64,000 bases of DNA from Plotosus lineatus (taxonomy: Eukaryota; Chordata; Actinopteri; Siluriformes; Plotosidae). The position numbers and the translations under genes are program-made. Shown here piece after piece: positions 21,181 through 32,359 of the stretch. Positions within the stretch are counted from its first letter, which is position 1; each line of letters begins with the position of its first letter. The notes beneath the pieces were generated by a model. The model was given only the letters and a program-made list of their open reading frames with translations, was not told where the DNA came from and ran no database searches. The stretch is taken from positions 22,547,001 to 22,611,000 of the forward strand of contig CM045731.1 of the NCBI GenBank assembly GCA_024760905.1, read 5' to 3'.

Positions 21181-21235
21181 GTTCTTTGTACATGTTGTTG
21201 CTAATTAGTTTTAACATACCTTTTATTAGTATTAT

Positions 21236-21238
21236 TTT

Positions 21239-21277
<39 letters not shown>

Positions 21278-21278
21278 T
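21236..21278. repeat. (ATTT)n microsatellite
   Basis: Tetranucleotide run. Confidence 0.95.
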
Positions 21279-21279
21279 G

Positions 21280-22480
21280 TGAAGTACTTATTTCTTTTTG
21301 TTTTGCTGAATGCGTGATCATTCATGATGTACACACACACTGCTGAACATGACACTAAGTATAGCGTTCCTATCATTTGCCTGGAAAAGAACATTGTTTT
21401 TTACTCACACTGTGCGTGGTGAAGTGCTCACATGTGCAATGTGTTATTATGCAAAAAAAATCTCAGCAATAAGCTTTCCCACTCATATTTGCTCTCATGT
21501 GTTTCTCTCACACAAATAGAAAAACAAAGTTTAAACCAGGTGTATTCCCATTGTTTTCATTTATTTAATTATTTATTTATTTTACTTTCCAACCAATTCG
21601 GTGAAGCACAGAGCTGTTTCGGCATGCGGCGATATTCAAATGTGTTACTGTGCATAGTATTTACTCTGCTGAAGAGGCCTTAATTAAAGCTGTTGTGTTT
21701 ACCATTCCATGTAATTCCCCAATCTGGTTCTTTTCTACAATTCATGTTGCCTATTAAATGACAGATGTAGTGCTCGGAGAAGTAAACATGGCTGCCATTT
21801 GCATGCATTAATAATAAAATGAACAAGAAAGTTGTATTTATTTAAATCATTGGCGCTCGTGCTATACACAACCAGGTAAAATCTGTCAACCTGCACACGT
21901 AAAGGTAATGAATGATTATTAATATTACATTTCAATTACTCCTAAATGCCATTGTGTATTAAAATCACCATCAGTAACATCCGTCTGTGCTTGAGTAGAA
22001 ACATCAGAATGTTACGTTTAAAACCTAATATAGCAGGAAGATGATGCAGCATTAGCATGACCGCTTGAGACGGCCGTAATACTGTTTCACTTTGTCATCT
22101 AATGCAATAATCCGTTTGGTTTGTCTCCAAAAATATTACAGCCACAAAAATCGATAGAGGACAGCTCAGCCCAATGCATTTTTAATGAGGTAAAAGATAG
22201 CTAAATGCATTGGCCTCCATTTCACAGACAGTCCGTTATCTAAGAATGGTTCGTATTTGTTTGAGATTTATATGAACTCTGGTGCTCAGATCGGATCACT
22301 TCTAACGTGATGGTATTGTATATAGATCATAGGATTAAAAAAAAAAAAAAAAAACGTACTCTTGAACTTACAACAAAGAATAAACACAGAGAAAGTTACA
22401 CGATCTCAGAGGCTTTAAATATTAGCTTGGGCTGTACCACAAAACTAAGAAGTTGCTAAACATTTAAAGTGATGATCAAA
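21280..22480. other. Unassigned single-copy-looking DNA
   Basis: 21590-22260 is free of recognisable repeats and contains homeodomain- and octamer-like words such as TTTGCATGCATTAATAA and CCTTAATTAAAG. It could be conserved non-coding DNA, but sequence alone cannot show this. An A run lies at 22337-22354. Confidence 0.35.
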
Positions 22481-22481
22481 T

Positions 22482-22796
22482 TCAGTTCATTTCTGAACAG
22501 TTCATTCCTAATTAGGGTTGTGGGAGGGCTGGCACATATCTCAGCCGACTCTGGGCAAGGGTGAGGTAAAACCAGGACAGCCATTGCAGGCCAGAAACAC
22601 ACTGATGGCAATCCCACTCTTTTTGAACAACACCAGTGGTCCGCTACATGCTTCTCACTGACAGTGGGAAACATGACCAGCCTGTGATAACCTTGTTAGG
22701 TGGGGGTGGAGCAGTGACAACTGGGTGATAGCGGGGCTTGAACCCCTGACCTGCGTATCAGTAAGCCAGCATTTTAACCCCCTAGTCACCATTGCC
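22482..22796 (-). mobile_element. SINE-A copy, diverged
   Basis: L2-like tail at the left ('tcctaattagggttgtggga'), body and decayed head at the right ('agtaagccagcattttaacc'). It is followed directly by the target-site duplication of the SINE-B at 22807. Confidence 0.75.
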
Positions 22797-22806
22797 CTAT
22801 GACCAT

Positions 22807-23160
22807 TCTGTCTGTCTTCCTTTCGGCTTTTTCCATTTTACTCTGGAGTCGCCACAGCGAATCATCTGATTCACACGTTTGATTTGGCAGAGGTTTTTTT
22901 TTTTTTACGTCGGATGCCCTTCTTGTCACATTCCTTTTTAGCAAGGGACAGAAACACGCTGACGACTTTGCAGCCCACTCTTTACCAAAGTCAGCAATGG
23001 TTCATTTACATGCTTCTCACCATAGACAGTGAGAGACATGGCCCGCCTTTGATAACCCAGTTAGCTGCACTGGGGGGACAGTGACAACCTTGTGGAGAGT
23101 GGGACTCGAACCCCCAACCTTTGGATCAGCGATCCAGTGCCCTATACCACTAGACCACCC
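22807..23160 (-). mobile_element. SINE-B copy with 10-bp target-site duplication
   Basis: The right side is the same tRNA head and body as SINE-A ('tttggatcagcgatccagtg', 'cgaacccccaacc'). The left side is a different tail ('tcctttcggctttttcc', 'gtcgccacagcgaatcatct', 'acgtcggatgcccttcttgt') resembling RTE sequence. It is flanked by CTATGACCAT at 22797-22806 and 23161-23170. Confidence 0.9.
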
Positions 23161-23166
23161 CTATGA

Positions 23167-23290
<124 letters not shown>

Positions 23291-23299
23291 TTATATATT

Positions 23300-24026
23300 A
23301 TATATATATAATTTTTTTTTATTTATTTATTTTTTTGATAAACCCAGAATCGGATTGGCTATTGTGAGTGATTTTAAAAAAATAAACAAACAAACAAAAA
23401 CCCCAAACAAACATAATTAAGGGTTCCTAAGTGGTGCCTCCATAATGGGTGTGACTATTACCAGGGTGGTTCCAGGTTTCAATACAAGTTGATTTGAGGC
23501 TCGGAGTCTGTGGGAGCTAATTGAACAAGCTTTCACATGAGGGATGGATGCCAACTAACTTTAACGATTACCAGCCAATCAGGGTCATCCACGAGCATAT
23601 CTCAACCCCTCCCACTAACCATAACCATTCAATATCTTTTATACAGGTTGGTTTGCCAAAACTTTTAAATGTACAAATCATTCTGAAGCACCTCATTTTA
23701 CACTCTCTGCACTGGTACGATGTTGAATCTCTACATGCCTAAGGCATGCAGAGACATGTTGATGTAATGTGTATTAAAAATGCATGATGTCAGGAACATT
23801 GTCGGAGTGTCACACTGGTCTAATCATTATTTAGTCAGGAGTCTTTGTGGTTTTGAAGGATAAAACTTCACACTCTTGCCGGGGTGAGAAGGATTAATTA
23901 GGGTGCACTTGGGCCCAAGCCTTTTCATACTCAGCTATAAGTAATTGGAATGTGAATGGCTTAAAATTCTAGCCTGATAGATAGACGGCTTAACAACTTC
24001 ATTTTCTACTTCACACAATTGTGCTG

Positions 24027-24029
<3 letters not shown>
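23300..24029. other. Unassigned DNA
   Basis: No recognisable gene. A few phrases at 23420-23520 look repeat-derived but could not be placed. Confidence 0.4.

Positions 24030-24100
<71 letters not shown>
24030..24100. repeat. (CT)n microsatellite
   Basis: ~70 bp run. Confidence 0.97.
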
Positions 24101-24101
<1 letters not shown>

Positions 24102-24255
24102 GTTCTGTACAAGAGACACTTCTTTAAGGTGGCATCTATTGGGAACAATCAGTCCATCCGATAAAATCATTTTTCTCTGTTGCTTTTCTCACGTTCTCTA
24201 TCACTGATTCTCTCACTTTCTTTCTCACTTTAACAAGCAAAGAAAAGAAGAATAG

Positions 24256-24360
<105 letters not shown>

Positions 24361-24452
24361 ATGACGGAGGAAGCTAGCTGAGGCACAAAATTTACATAAG
24401 GACACAATATGCCTCCTCAAACGCAAGCCATCATGAATGTATACCCATGGCG

Positions 24453-24453
24453 A

Positions 24454-24529
<76 letters not shown>

Positions 24530-24599
24530 AGGAAATGCTACTGTTGTCATAGAATAAAGCTAAATGTGAACTTAAATTAGCACTTGCAGATGCTGAACC

Positions 24600-24664
<65 letters not shown>

Positions 24665-24703
24665 CGTGTGTGTGTGTGTGTGTGTGCGTGTGTGTGTGTG
24701 GGG
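24453..24703 (+). repeat. Composite (TA)n-(CA)n-73 bp core-(GT)n element, copy 1
   Basis: TA 24453-24474, CA 24475-24526, a unique core 24527-24599, then GT from 24602 with minor breaks. The core (starting CTCAGGAAATGCTACTGTTG and ending GATGCTGAACC) recurs in reverse complement at 35787-35859 with 4 mismatches and no indels. The same outer order TA-CA-core-GT is kept. The CA and GT arms are inverted repeats of each other. Confidence 0.85.
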
Positions 24704-25180
24704 GGGGTATGTGTTACAAGTTCTGTATCATCCTGAGATCATGCATTACAGTTGCTATTCTTGTAAACAAGTTAAAAAATACAAAAAAAATAAACTCTTC
24801 AAAATGGCTGTACTGTACAAACAGACTTTTGTACCACACTGGACCTTAAAGGGCTCTCCATAGATACTCGTTATTTTTTAATAATTTGACTGATTATTAA
24901 TTTAACCACATTAGTTTCTCCTCTCACACTATCTTACCTAGATACTATGGCCAATAATGCATTGATGAAAGGTGTGTAGTTAAACGTATTAAAACTGACC
25001 ACTGTTCGTACCTTGACACTTTCTCTTTTAATTGGCATCTCCATGAATTACACTTATGTTTATTTATCTGGCGGAAAACTTTGATCAAAGTGAGACAGAT
25101 TCTAGTAGCCTCAGACATCTTGAAGGAGTCCTGGTCTTGGACTTCAGATTATCAGGATTGTATTATATAGGCTGACAAGT
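24704..25180. other. Unassigned DNA
   Basis: Begins with a G run; nothing else recognised. Confidence 0.45.
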
Positions 25181-25181
25181 A

Positions 25182-25620
25182 CAATGATCCCTCGCTACTT
25201 CGTGCTTCAATTCCCGCGACGTCAGTGCATCATGGGTTTTCAAAAATATTCATCGAAAAATAAGGAAATTAAGGGAAAATAGGGGGAAAGTTCAGGAAAA
25301 TGCCCCAAACAAGACCAATTATGCAAAGAAAAAAAAAAAAAAAAAAAGAATTTACATTTTCCATGTGAGGAATGCATCTGTGTGTGCTCGCGCATCTGTG
25401 TGTGTATTTATATTTTTTATTTTTTATTTATATCTTATACATTATTTTTGAATGTTTAATTGTTATTATAAGTATTTATAGCATTTGGTATGTATTTATT
25501 GATATTATATACACATACATGTATGTATACATCAGTCGGGGGACTCGATTCTACTTTGCAGAAATCGGCAGTTGCGTGGGGTCTCATCCTCATTAACCGT
25601 AGAAAGTGCGGGATCCCTGT
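25182..25620 (+). mobile_element. M1 MITE, complete copy
   Basis: Left end TA then CAATGATCCCTCGCTACTTC. Right end CATTAACCGTAGAAAGTGCG then GGATCCCTG and TA. The termini are imperfect inverted repeats. Internal landmarks shared with other copies are 'aaataaggaaattaaggg', a short GT-rich segment near 25378-25405, and 'ttaattgttattataag'. It is 439 bp long with no coding capacity. The TA duplications fit Tc1/mariner-type mobilisation. Confidence 0.85.
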
Positions 25621-25689
25621 ATATCAGAATGAAACATAGATATTGACATGGGCATAGATCATTTTTGGTACATCTCATGTTTCAGTTTT

Positions 25690-25955
25690 TATTGCGGTTA
25701 GCATGCCTGCTTCACAGAAAAAGGTCCTGGGTTCAAATCCTGGCCTAACAGCGTGCTTCTGTGCAGAGTTTGCTTGTTCTAAACAGTCCAAAGACATGCA
25801 GTAACTGGCTGATCCAAATTGTCAAAAGGTGTGAGTGTGAATGGGTGTTAGCACTGCAGTGGTCTGGCAAGCTGTTCAGCATGTGCGATGCCTTCACTCA
25901 GTGCTATTAGAGGTAGACTCCAGCCTTCTTGCGACCCTATATGGGATTGATGGTT
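25690..25955 (+). mobile_element. SINE-C copy
   Basis: tRNA-like head 'gcggttagcatgcctgctt' with box B-like GGGTTCAAATCCTGG, then 'agtttgcttgttctaa', 'cagtccaaagacatgcagta' and a decayed L2-like tail. Confidence 0.75.
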
Positions 25956-26120
25956 TACTTAATTAGTGATACACAACTGCATGCAGACAAAATAATTCTC
26001 CCCCATGAGTTTGGTTTTTGGACCCCCTGCCCCACACTCAGAGATTATCTTTACCTCCCCTGGGTCCTGAAAGACAATCACTGCACAACACACCAGCTTA
26101 TTGTTAAGGAGTCCACCCAG

Positions 26121-26146
26121 TTATTTATTTATTTATTTATTTATTT
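26121..26146. repeat. (TTTA)n microsatellite
   Basis: Short tetranucleotide run. Confidence 0.9.
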
Positions 26147-26221
26147 GTTTGTTTCACATGTACATTGTGGACATGCAACTCAAGATTTTTTCACTTCTCA
26201 CTAAAAAGAGAAAGTGTGACA

Positions 26222-26352
26222 AGTCAGTGCTGGCTTGGTGGATAAGGTGATAGGGCCCTTGAGCAGGGCCCATAACCCTCACTTGCTCAGTTGTATAAAA
26301 CATGATAATTGGAAGTTGCAATGGATAAGAGCATCTGCCAAATACTGGAAAT
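26222..26352 (+). mobile_element. SINE fragment (family F, 'ggataagagcatctgcc' end)
   Basis: 'gggcccttgagcagggccca' is followed by 'taaccctcacttgctcag' and ends in GGATAAGAGCATCTGCCAAAT. This 3' motif is very common in teleost SINEs. The head at 'tggcttggtggataag' is degraded. Confidence 0.7.
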
Positions 26353-27699
26353 GGGGAAAAAATGAAAATATAGAGTGTGGCATAGGCCAGTGGTCATCTG
26401 CGTAGGCACAGATAGTTGGAATGTGTTCATCTGCTGTTTCGATCTTTTTGATGATTGTATGTGACCCTTTCTTTAAAAAAGTATAAAAGAAGAGACAAAT
26501 TTTACCTAATAGAGAAAATTACTAAAGTGAACATTCTGGGCTCTCATGGTGCAACAGAAAAACTTTTAAAACCAAAGTTGAAACATCAAATCACTACAGC
26601 CTCCTCTGCCCAAGGGTTCACGAGAACAAACTTGGTTGGCTCTAAGGCTAATTTTGGCGGCATATTTTCTCTTACCTTTCAATGACAGGTTCACATTCCA
26701 ATCATGGCATGACCAACAATCGTCCGTAAGCTCATGCATATGTGGGTGGATATCACCTTCCTCCTGATCTTGCATGAGCAGCAGTTCAAAAACATATGGT
26801 CAAAGGAAGTATGTGGGGACTGTCACCCTCCTGGATTGGTAGATGTTGTGTGACAGAGAAGAGTATGAGGCATAACCCAGATGCCCATATCGAAACTGCC
26901 TCAGGGCCATCACAGGCCTATGCAAAGCCTTCAGAAAGAATATAGGCTACCTTGAGGAGAAACTCCTGCCAGTATTGAGTTGCAATAGACCACTGTTAGA
27001 ATATGAATTAAATCAGTGGACAAAACTATCCAAGTTCTTCATCACCTTTCACCTTTTTAAATCAGGGTGATATAAAGAATCGGGTAAGCAGTACAAGTAA
27101 AAAAATACATCCAATTGTCCAGTACTACCCTTAAAATCTGAAAAATAAGAACATATCCCCAGCGCTATTTTGCACCTTAATCTTGCTGGAAGTTAGTATA
27201 AGGTGGTGAGTTACCATCCATTATATAATATGCTGAGTTCAAGCTAAGTCATTAGTATGAGAGGAAAGGAGCAGATGAGTTGTATGTCATCAGCACACCA
27301 CAAAAAACAAAAACAAAAAGACATGTGGGTATATTACACTGATAGAGTAGGGACAAATGGAGGGTGATCAACAATTGATGAGTGTGGATAGTTTGGTGGT
27401 AGAAAATCTTCTCAGTTAAAGCCATAGAAACTATTTCAAATGCATGTATCACTTTAAAACCAGGCTGCTTTACAGTCATGTAGGGTGTTTCAAGGTCATA
27501 CTGATTTGGAATACTTGATTTTACTGGCTCACTCAAAACTTTTTGGGAAGATACTCAGAGATCCATTGAAAGTAGATTCCCTACTTCATGCTACCTTTGA
27601 TAACCAATACCTTCACAATACATGGTCCATGACCACCAACTTCTTTGAAGAAAAAGTGTAATCATGGTTTACACTTCAATCAAGTGCAATGATAGGAAT
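26353..27699. other. Unassigned DNA
   Basis: Short antisense frames exist (26566-26775, 27252-27536) without recognisable domains. No repeat family identified. Confidence 0.45.
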
Positions 27700-28032
27700 C
27701 ATACAGTAAATCATTCATATGATGAACTGCTCAATCTTAACAGGGTCACAGGGCAGTTGGAGCATATCTCAGCCAACACTGTGCAAATGATGAGTATACC
27801 CTAAACAGCTTGTCAATCCATTGTAGGGCAACACACACTCACCACTTGTACAATTTGGAACATCCAATCAACCTAATATACATGTTTTTGGACTATTGGA
27901 GGAAACCAGAGTACCAGAAGGGAAACCCATGCAAGCACAGGGAGAATAAGCACTGCCTTTATTAAGCCTGGGGCTCAAACCCATGATATTTGTTATGATG
28001 CAGACATGCTAACCCCTACACCACCTTGTTGT
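27700..28032 (-). mobile_element. SINE-C copy
   Basis: Left tail 'tgctcaatcttaacagggtc', then 'ggagcatatctcagccaaca', middle 'ttggactattggaggaaacc' and right head 'gctcaaacccatgatatttg', 'catgctaacccctacacca'. Confidence 0.75.
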
Positions 28033-28214
28033 CCAAGATAACTTCAGAAAGTTTGAAATCAGATGCTTGCCTACAGATGCAAAATTGTTCAGCTCCCACT
28101 TACTCATAGGCATTCAGACCAAATCTTCCTCTGTATCACATTCCCTTGAAGTAAATCCAACTCAATTCACACTTACCATTCCTCAAGGCATAGGAGATCA
28201 TACTTTAAATCAAA

Positions 28215-28520
28215 ACATCCATTCATTCATTTTCCAAACTGCTTAATCCTAATGAAAGTCACAGGGAGGTTCACGCCCAACTCTTAGCCAACTCTGTGCA
28301 AGAGCAAAGTATGCCCTGGGCAGCTCACCAGTACACTGCAGGGCAGAAACACACTGACAGCATATTCTTTAAGAACAACAGCAGAGGTTCTTTCACATGC
28401 CTCTCATGACAGACAATGAGAGACATGGCTGGCCTTTGATAACCCAGGAAGTTGCACTAGGGGTAAAGCAGCCACAACATGGTATCAGCCAGCGCCCTAC
28501 TACTGGGTGTCCACTGCCCC
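28215..28520 (-). mobile_element. SINE-A copy, diverged
   Basis: CATT repeat and 'aactgcttaatcctaatg' tail at the left; body with 'gagagacatggctggccttt' at the right; damaged head. Confidence 0.75.
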
Positions 28521-28603
28521 TAAATAAAGATAGCTTGTCCATATTGACTCTTGCTTGGTGAAAGGAACTTTCTCTGGTTGACTGGATAGTTGATTGCCTG
28601 CCT

Positions 28604-28606
<3 letters not shown>

Positions 28607-28637
<31 letters not shown>
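28607..28637. repeat. Poly(T) tract
   Basis: 31 T. No source gene or target-site duplication seen beside it. Confidence 0.9.
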
Positions 28638-28639
<2 letters not shown>

Positions 28640-28640
<1 letters not shown>

Positions 28641-29194
28641 TCTGTCACTATGCAGGCACTGAGTCTACACTAAAGAATAAATAAATAAAATGAAAGAAAG
28701 AACCCAACAACATTTATATTAATGGTATCAACATTTAGATTATTAAGTAGTTCTATGGCATGCTAATATTTCAAATGACATTATTTGTAAGCACAGCCTA
28801 TCTTTCCAAGTCTATGATTATTCCAGGTCAAGGCATGCTTTAATATGTACAAAATGCTCCTTTAACCATCAGCTATATGCTTGAGTAGTAGTGTACTTCA
28901 GGGCTGAGATCAATTGAGTAATCAATTTAACACGGCTTTTATGCTACTACAACCTTCAGCAATGAAGTCAATGTGTTTGCTGTGCTGAGTCGATTGCCGC
29001 CATGCCCTTAATTCAGCCAATGCGTCTGCACTAATTCTCATCAGCACTCAGATATCCCATAATGCTTAGTGTTACTTGAATGAAAAGGTTGGTATGGGTG
29101 GCTGGGCGGTGAGGGATTTGAGGTACGGAGGTTCAGATGGGGTACACAATGAACTTCTTAGCATCTTACTCTTTGGCTGCGGTTTTATTGGTAA
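28640..29194. other. Unassigned DNA
   Basis: 28890-29080 is repeat-free and contains AT-rich words such as GTAATCAATTTAACACG and CCCTTAATTCAGCCAATG. No coding signal. Confidence 0.35.
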
Positions 29195-29205
29195 ATGAGC
29201 AAGAC

Positions 29206-29326
29206 TCATTCATTCATTTTCTGAACCGCTTGGTCCTAATTAGGTTCACGGGAAGGCTGGCACTCACCTCAGCTGACTCTGGGTGAGGGCACAGTAAACA
29301 CTGGACAGTTTGTCAGGTCATTGCAC
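29206..29326 (-). mobile_element. SINE-A tail, strongly 5'-truncated, with target-site duplication
   Basis: Only 121 bp of tail ('cattcattttctgaaccgct' to 'caggtcattgcac'). It is flanked by ATGAGCAAGAC at 29195-29205 and 29327-29337, which proves an independent insertion. Confidence 0.9.
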
Positions 29327-29494
29327 ATGAGCAAGACGAATGCATCCCAAATCACATAGTACTCCCAGATAGGCGACAAACATGCACTCATACATGCACC
29401 TCTGCAGTACCCTGTGATACCCTACAATATTTTATGCTCAAGAAAATGACAAGGAAATGACTTCTAAAGAGTTTATTTATGTTGTATAATATTG

Positions 29495-29560
29495 ATTATA
29501 TTGTGTGTTAGCACAACCACCTCACAGCAATAAGATGATGGGTTTGAGAACCAGGATTGG
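29495..29560 (+). repeat. SINE-C head fragment
   Basis: 'gtgttagcacaaccacctca' followed by 'gatgggtttgagaacc' resembles the SINE-C tRNA-like head. It abuts the broken 3' end of the LINE below. Confidence 0.45.
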
Positions 29561-29589
29561 CTGAGGTGTTTTTTATTGTATTTTTTTCT

Positions 29590-31026
29590 ATGGCACCCCC
29601 CTCTGTGTCCAGCCCATCTGAGTTGTGATTTTATCAGAAAGGCTTCTACACCAGGCATCCCTGCCCTATGCAGAACTCCAGTATTTGAAACTTTGTGCTG
29701 CCAGGGGATATCCAAGATTTTGCAGATACAGCTGAGATGAAAATGATCAAGTTTCTTTATATGGTGTCTGTAAGTGGTCCATGTTTCACAGGCAAAGAGG
29801 GGTGTAGGTATGATGACTGCTCTGTATACCTGAAGTTTGATCTGGACTTTAATACCCCTCTTATCCCACAGATTTCCTCTGAGGTGCCCAAAAGCACTAC
29901 TTGCTTCGGCAATGCGATGGTTCACTTCATCCAGAGAGGCTGATCGAAACAGGATGCTTACCATATAAGTGAATCTGTCGACCACATTTAGCTTTGTGTC
30001 TTTGATGGTAATGGTGGGCTCGACACAGACTTTCTGAGGAGCTGGCTGATACATGACTTCAGTCTTCTGGAGACTGATAATAAGGCCAAATCTTCTACAC
30101 ACTGAAGAGAAATGGTTCATTATCAGCCGGAGGTCTTCTTCTGAGTGGGCAAGTAATGCGTTGTCATCAGCAAAAAGGAGTTCCCTCACCAGATCTTCAA
30201 CCAGCTTGATGGAGACCTTGAGTCTTCTGAGGGTAAATAGCTTGCCATCTGTCCATAACTGTATGTACACCCCTCTGTCCATGTTTTGGAAGGCATCCAG
30301 TAGCATAGCTGCAAACAGTACACTGAACAATGTTGGAGCCATGACACAGCCTTGCTTCATGCCATTTGTAACCTGGAATTTATTTGATGTGTTGCCATCT
30401 GACATTACCTTAGACATCATGCCATTGTGGAATTGTATAATCATCTTGGCATCTTGGTGAATCACTCTGGGCATCCCAGCTTGGCAAGGATTTTCCACAA
30501 GCCCTCTCTGCTTATTGTATCAAAACCTTTTGTGAGGTCAACAAAAGCCATGTACAAATCCACAATCTGCTCTCTGCATTTCTCTTGGATCTGCCTTGCT
30601 GCAAATATCAGATCTGCTGTTCATCTGCCACTGTGGAAGCCACACTGAGTTTCTAGAAGGAATGCTTCAGTGATATGCTGGCTAACGTGATTTAAGATAA
30701 TTCTTGCTAATATCTTGCCTGCTATGACTAAGAGAGATGTGGTAGTAATGTGGTTGTCACACTTGGAGCGAGAGCCTTTCCCTTTGTACAAACTGATGAT
30801 TGATGCATCCTTGAATTCTTGAGGTATCCTTTCCTCTTCCCACATGATCTAGAAAAGTTTGGTCTGATGGTGAACAAGGTGGTAACCTCTGAACTTGTAG
30901 ATCTCTGCTGGTATGGCATCTGCTCCAGGTGCCTTGCGATTTGACAAAGCTTTGACTTTCTGTCTCGTCGAGTGATGGTATGTTAGCAAGAGTTACCACA
31001 ATGGACTGTTGTACAATCTCCTCCAT
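29590..31026 (-). pseudogene. LINE type 2 reverse transcriptase region
   Basis: Blocks: fingers near 30845-30621 (SLYKGKGSRSKCDNHITTTS, ILARIILNHVSQHITE, ETQCGFHSGR), then motif A AFVDLTKGFDTISREG in a shifted frame near 30555-30500. The long frame 30498-29590 has TNGMKQGCVMAPTLFSVLF, FADDNALLAHSEEDL and LQKTEVMYQPAP, then AVIIPTPLFACETWT and AFLIKSQLRWAGH. Both catalytic motifs (FVDL and FADD) are preserved, but stops and frameshifts upstream and the missing C-terminus make it non-functional. Confidence 0.85.
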
Positions 31027-31267
31027 GGTATCTGAATCAATGTCCGACTGCCAATTTAGCAGGGTGCTGAAGAGCTCTTCCCACCTTTCCTTGATGAGGT
31101 TTTTATCAGTGAAGAGTGTGGTTTCATCAGCAGTTAACAGTGGCTCTGTTACATTTCGAATTGGTCCATATAGCCTTCATTGCATTGTAGAAGCTTTTGT
31201 TGTTATTCTGGTCTGCATACACTTGCATTTCTTCAACTTTTCTTTTCCAACAGGTGTTGCACATCTC

Positions 31268-32330
31268 TCAGCCTGTGTTGCAACTCACTCCCAACTTTGG
31301 TGTACTTGGCTCTTTTTGATGTTGAAATGTGCAGCATGTTTTTGGCTCAGCAGCATTTTTGGCCATGCCAAGGGTTGCCTCTGCTCTTTGATGAACAGTC
31401 TTCTTGAAATTGTTCCACTCTTTCGCTACATCCTTAGATGGGGTTTTGAGGATACCCACTGACTCATCCATAGTCCTGCTGAGTTTTCCCATAATGTCAG
31501 CAATCTTCAGCTTGCTTATATTGAGCTTTTTTGGTGACTTTGCCATTTGTACACGCTTGGGTGCAGCTATCTGGGGCACTAGTTTGGACCAGCGCAATCT
31601 GTGATCAGTCCAGCAGTCAGCACCCCTCATTACCCTTGTGATTCTTACCTCCTTTATGTCCTGCTGCCTTACTATGATGTAGTCAATCATGCGCCAATGT
31701 TTTGACCTTGGGTGCATCCAGGTTGTTTTATATTTGTCAGCTTGCCTGAATAGTGTGTTTGTGATGTTGAGTTGGCTTTCAGCACATATAGTTAAGAGCC
31801 TCGGGCCATTGCTATTCATGTTGCCTGTACCATTTGGTCCAAATACTTTCTGCCATGCTTCATGGTCCCTTCCGGACACGGGCATTGAAATTCTCCATCA
31901 GTATTATTTTGTCTTTTTCTGGTACAGCACTGATGACTCCTTCAAGGTCTTCATAGAACTCATCTTTGATCTCCTCAGGGTTAGTCATTGTAGGTGCATG
32001 CACTTATGATGGTGACATACCGCCGTTTAGCCATGGGGAGACGGAGTGTCATCAAACTGTCATTCACTCCTTTGGGTAGGTTTTCCAGTTTGGATACAAT
32101 ATGTGCTTTTATTGCAAAACCCACTCCAGATTCTTTGCGTTGATCTTTTGCCTTTTCTGACCAAGAGAGCGTGTAGCCAACTCCAGATTCAGTTGGTTGG
32201 CCTTCTTCTGCAAGCTGTGTTTCACTCAGAGCTGCATTGTCAATATTGTAACATGCTAGCTCCCCTGCTACAAGGGCAGATTGCATTTTGGTCTTTCACT
32301 TGTCTGGCTGTCAAGTAAGGTGCATATGTT
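31268..32330 (-). pseudogene. LINE type 2 endonuclease region
   Basis: First block 32286-31981: ALVAGELACYNIDNAALSET, LAEEGQPTESGVGYTLSW, SGVGFAIKAHIV, ending VTIISACTYND. A gap/frameshift follows over 31890-31980. Second block 31885-31268: NITNTLFRQADKYKTTWMHP, MIDYIIVRQQD and WTDHRL. The last carries the Asp-His pair of the APE fold. The Glu of ALSET and the D-H pair remain; the DFN-type motif is lost in the broken region. It would have nicked target DNA. Confidence 0.8.
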
Positions 32331-32359
32331 CCATGCACCAAGGTTTAAGGCTTTCTTGA

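Larger units (their letters stand above)
29585..32350 (-). mobile_element. LINE type 2 (APE-type non-LTR retrotransposon), 3'-deleted
   Basis: An endonuclease-reverse transcriptase element on the minus strand, with 5' sequence near 32350 (LGAWNICTLLDSQT). Homology stops at 29585 right after QLRWAGH. The plus-strand fragment at 10540-11040 shows what is missing: ~150 more residues ending in a C2H2 zinc finger. Loss of the 3' end is unusual, since LINE copies are normally truncated at 5', so a later deletion is likely. The clade is not assigned with confidence. Confidence 0.85.

Noticed and set aside
28607..28637. Poly(T) as the tail of a processed pseudogene
   Set aside because: No coding remnant or target-site duplication next to it.
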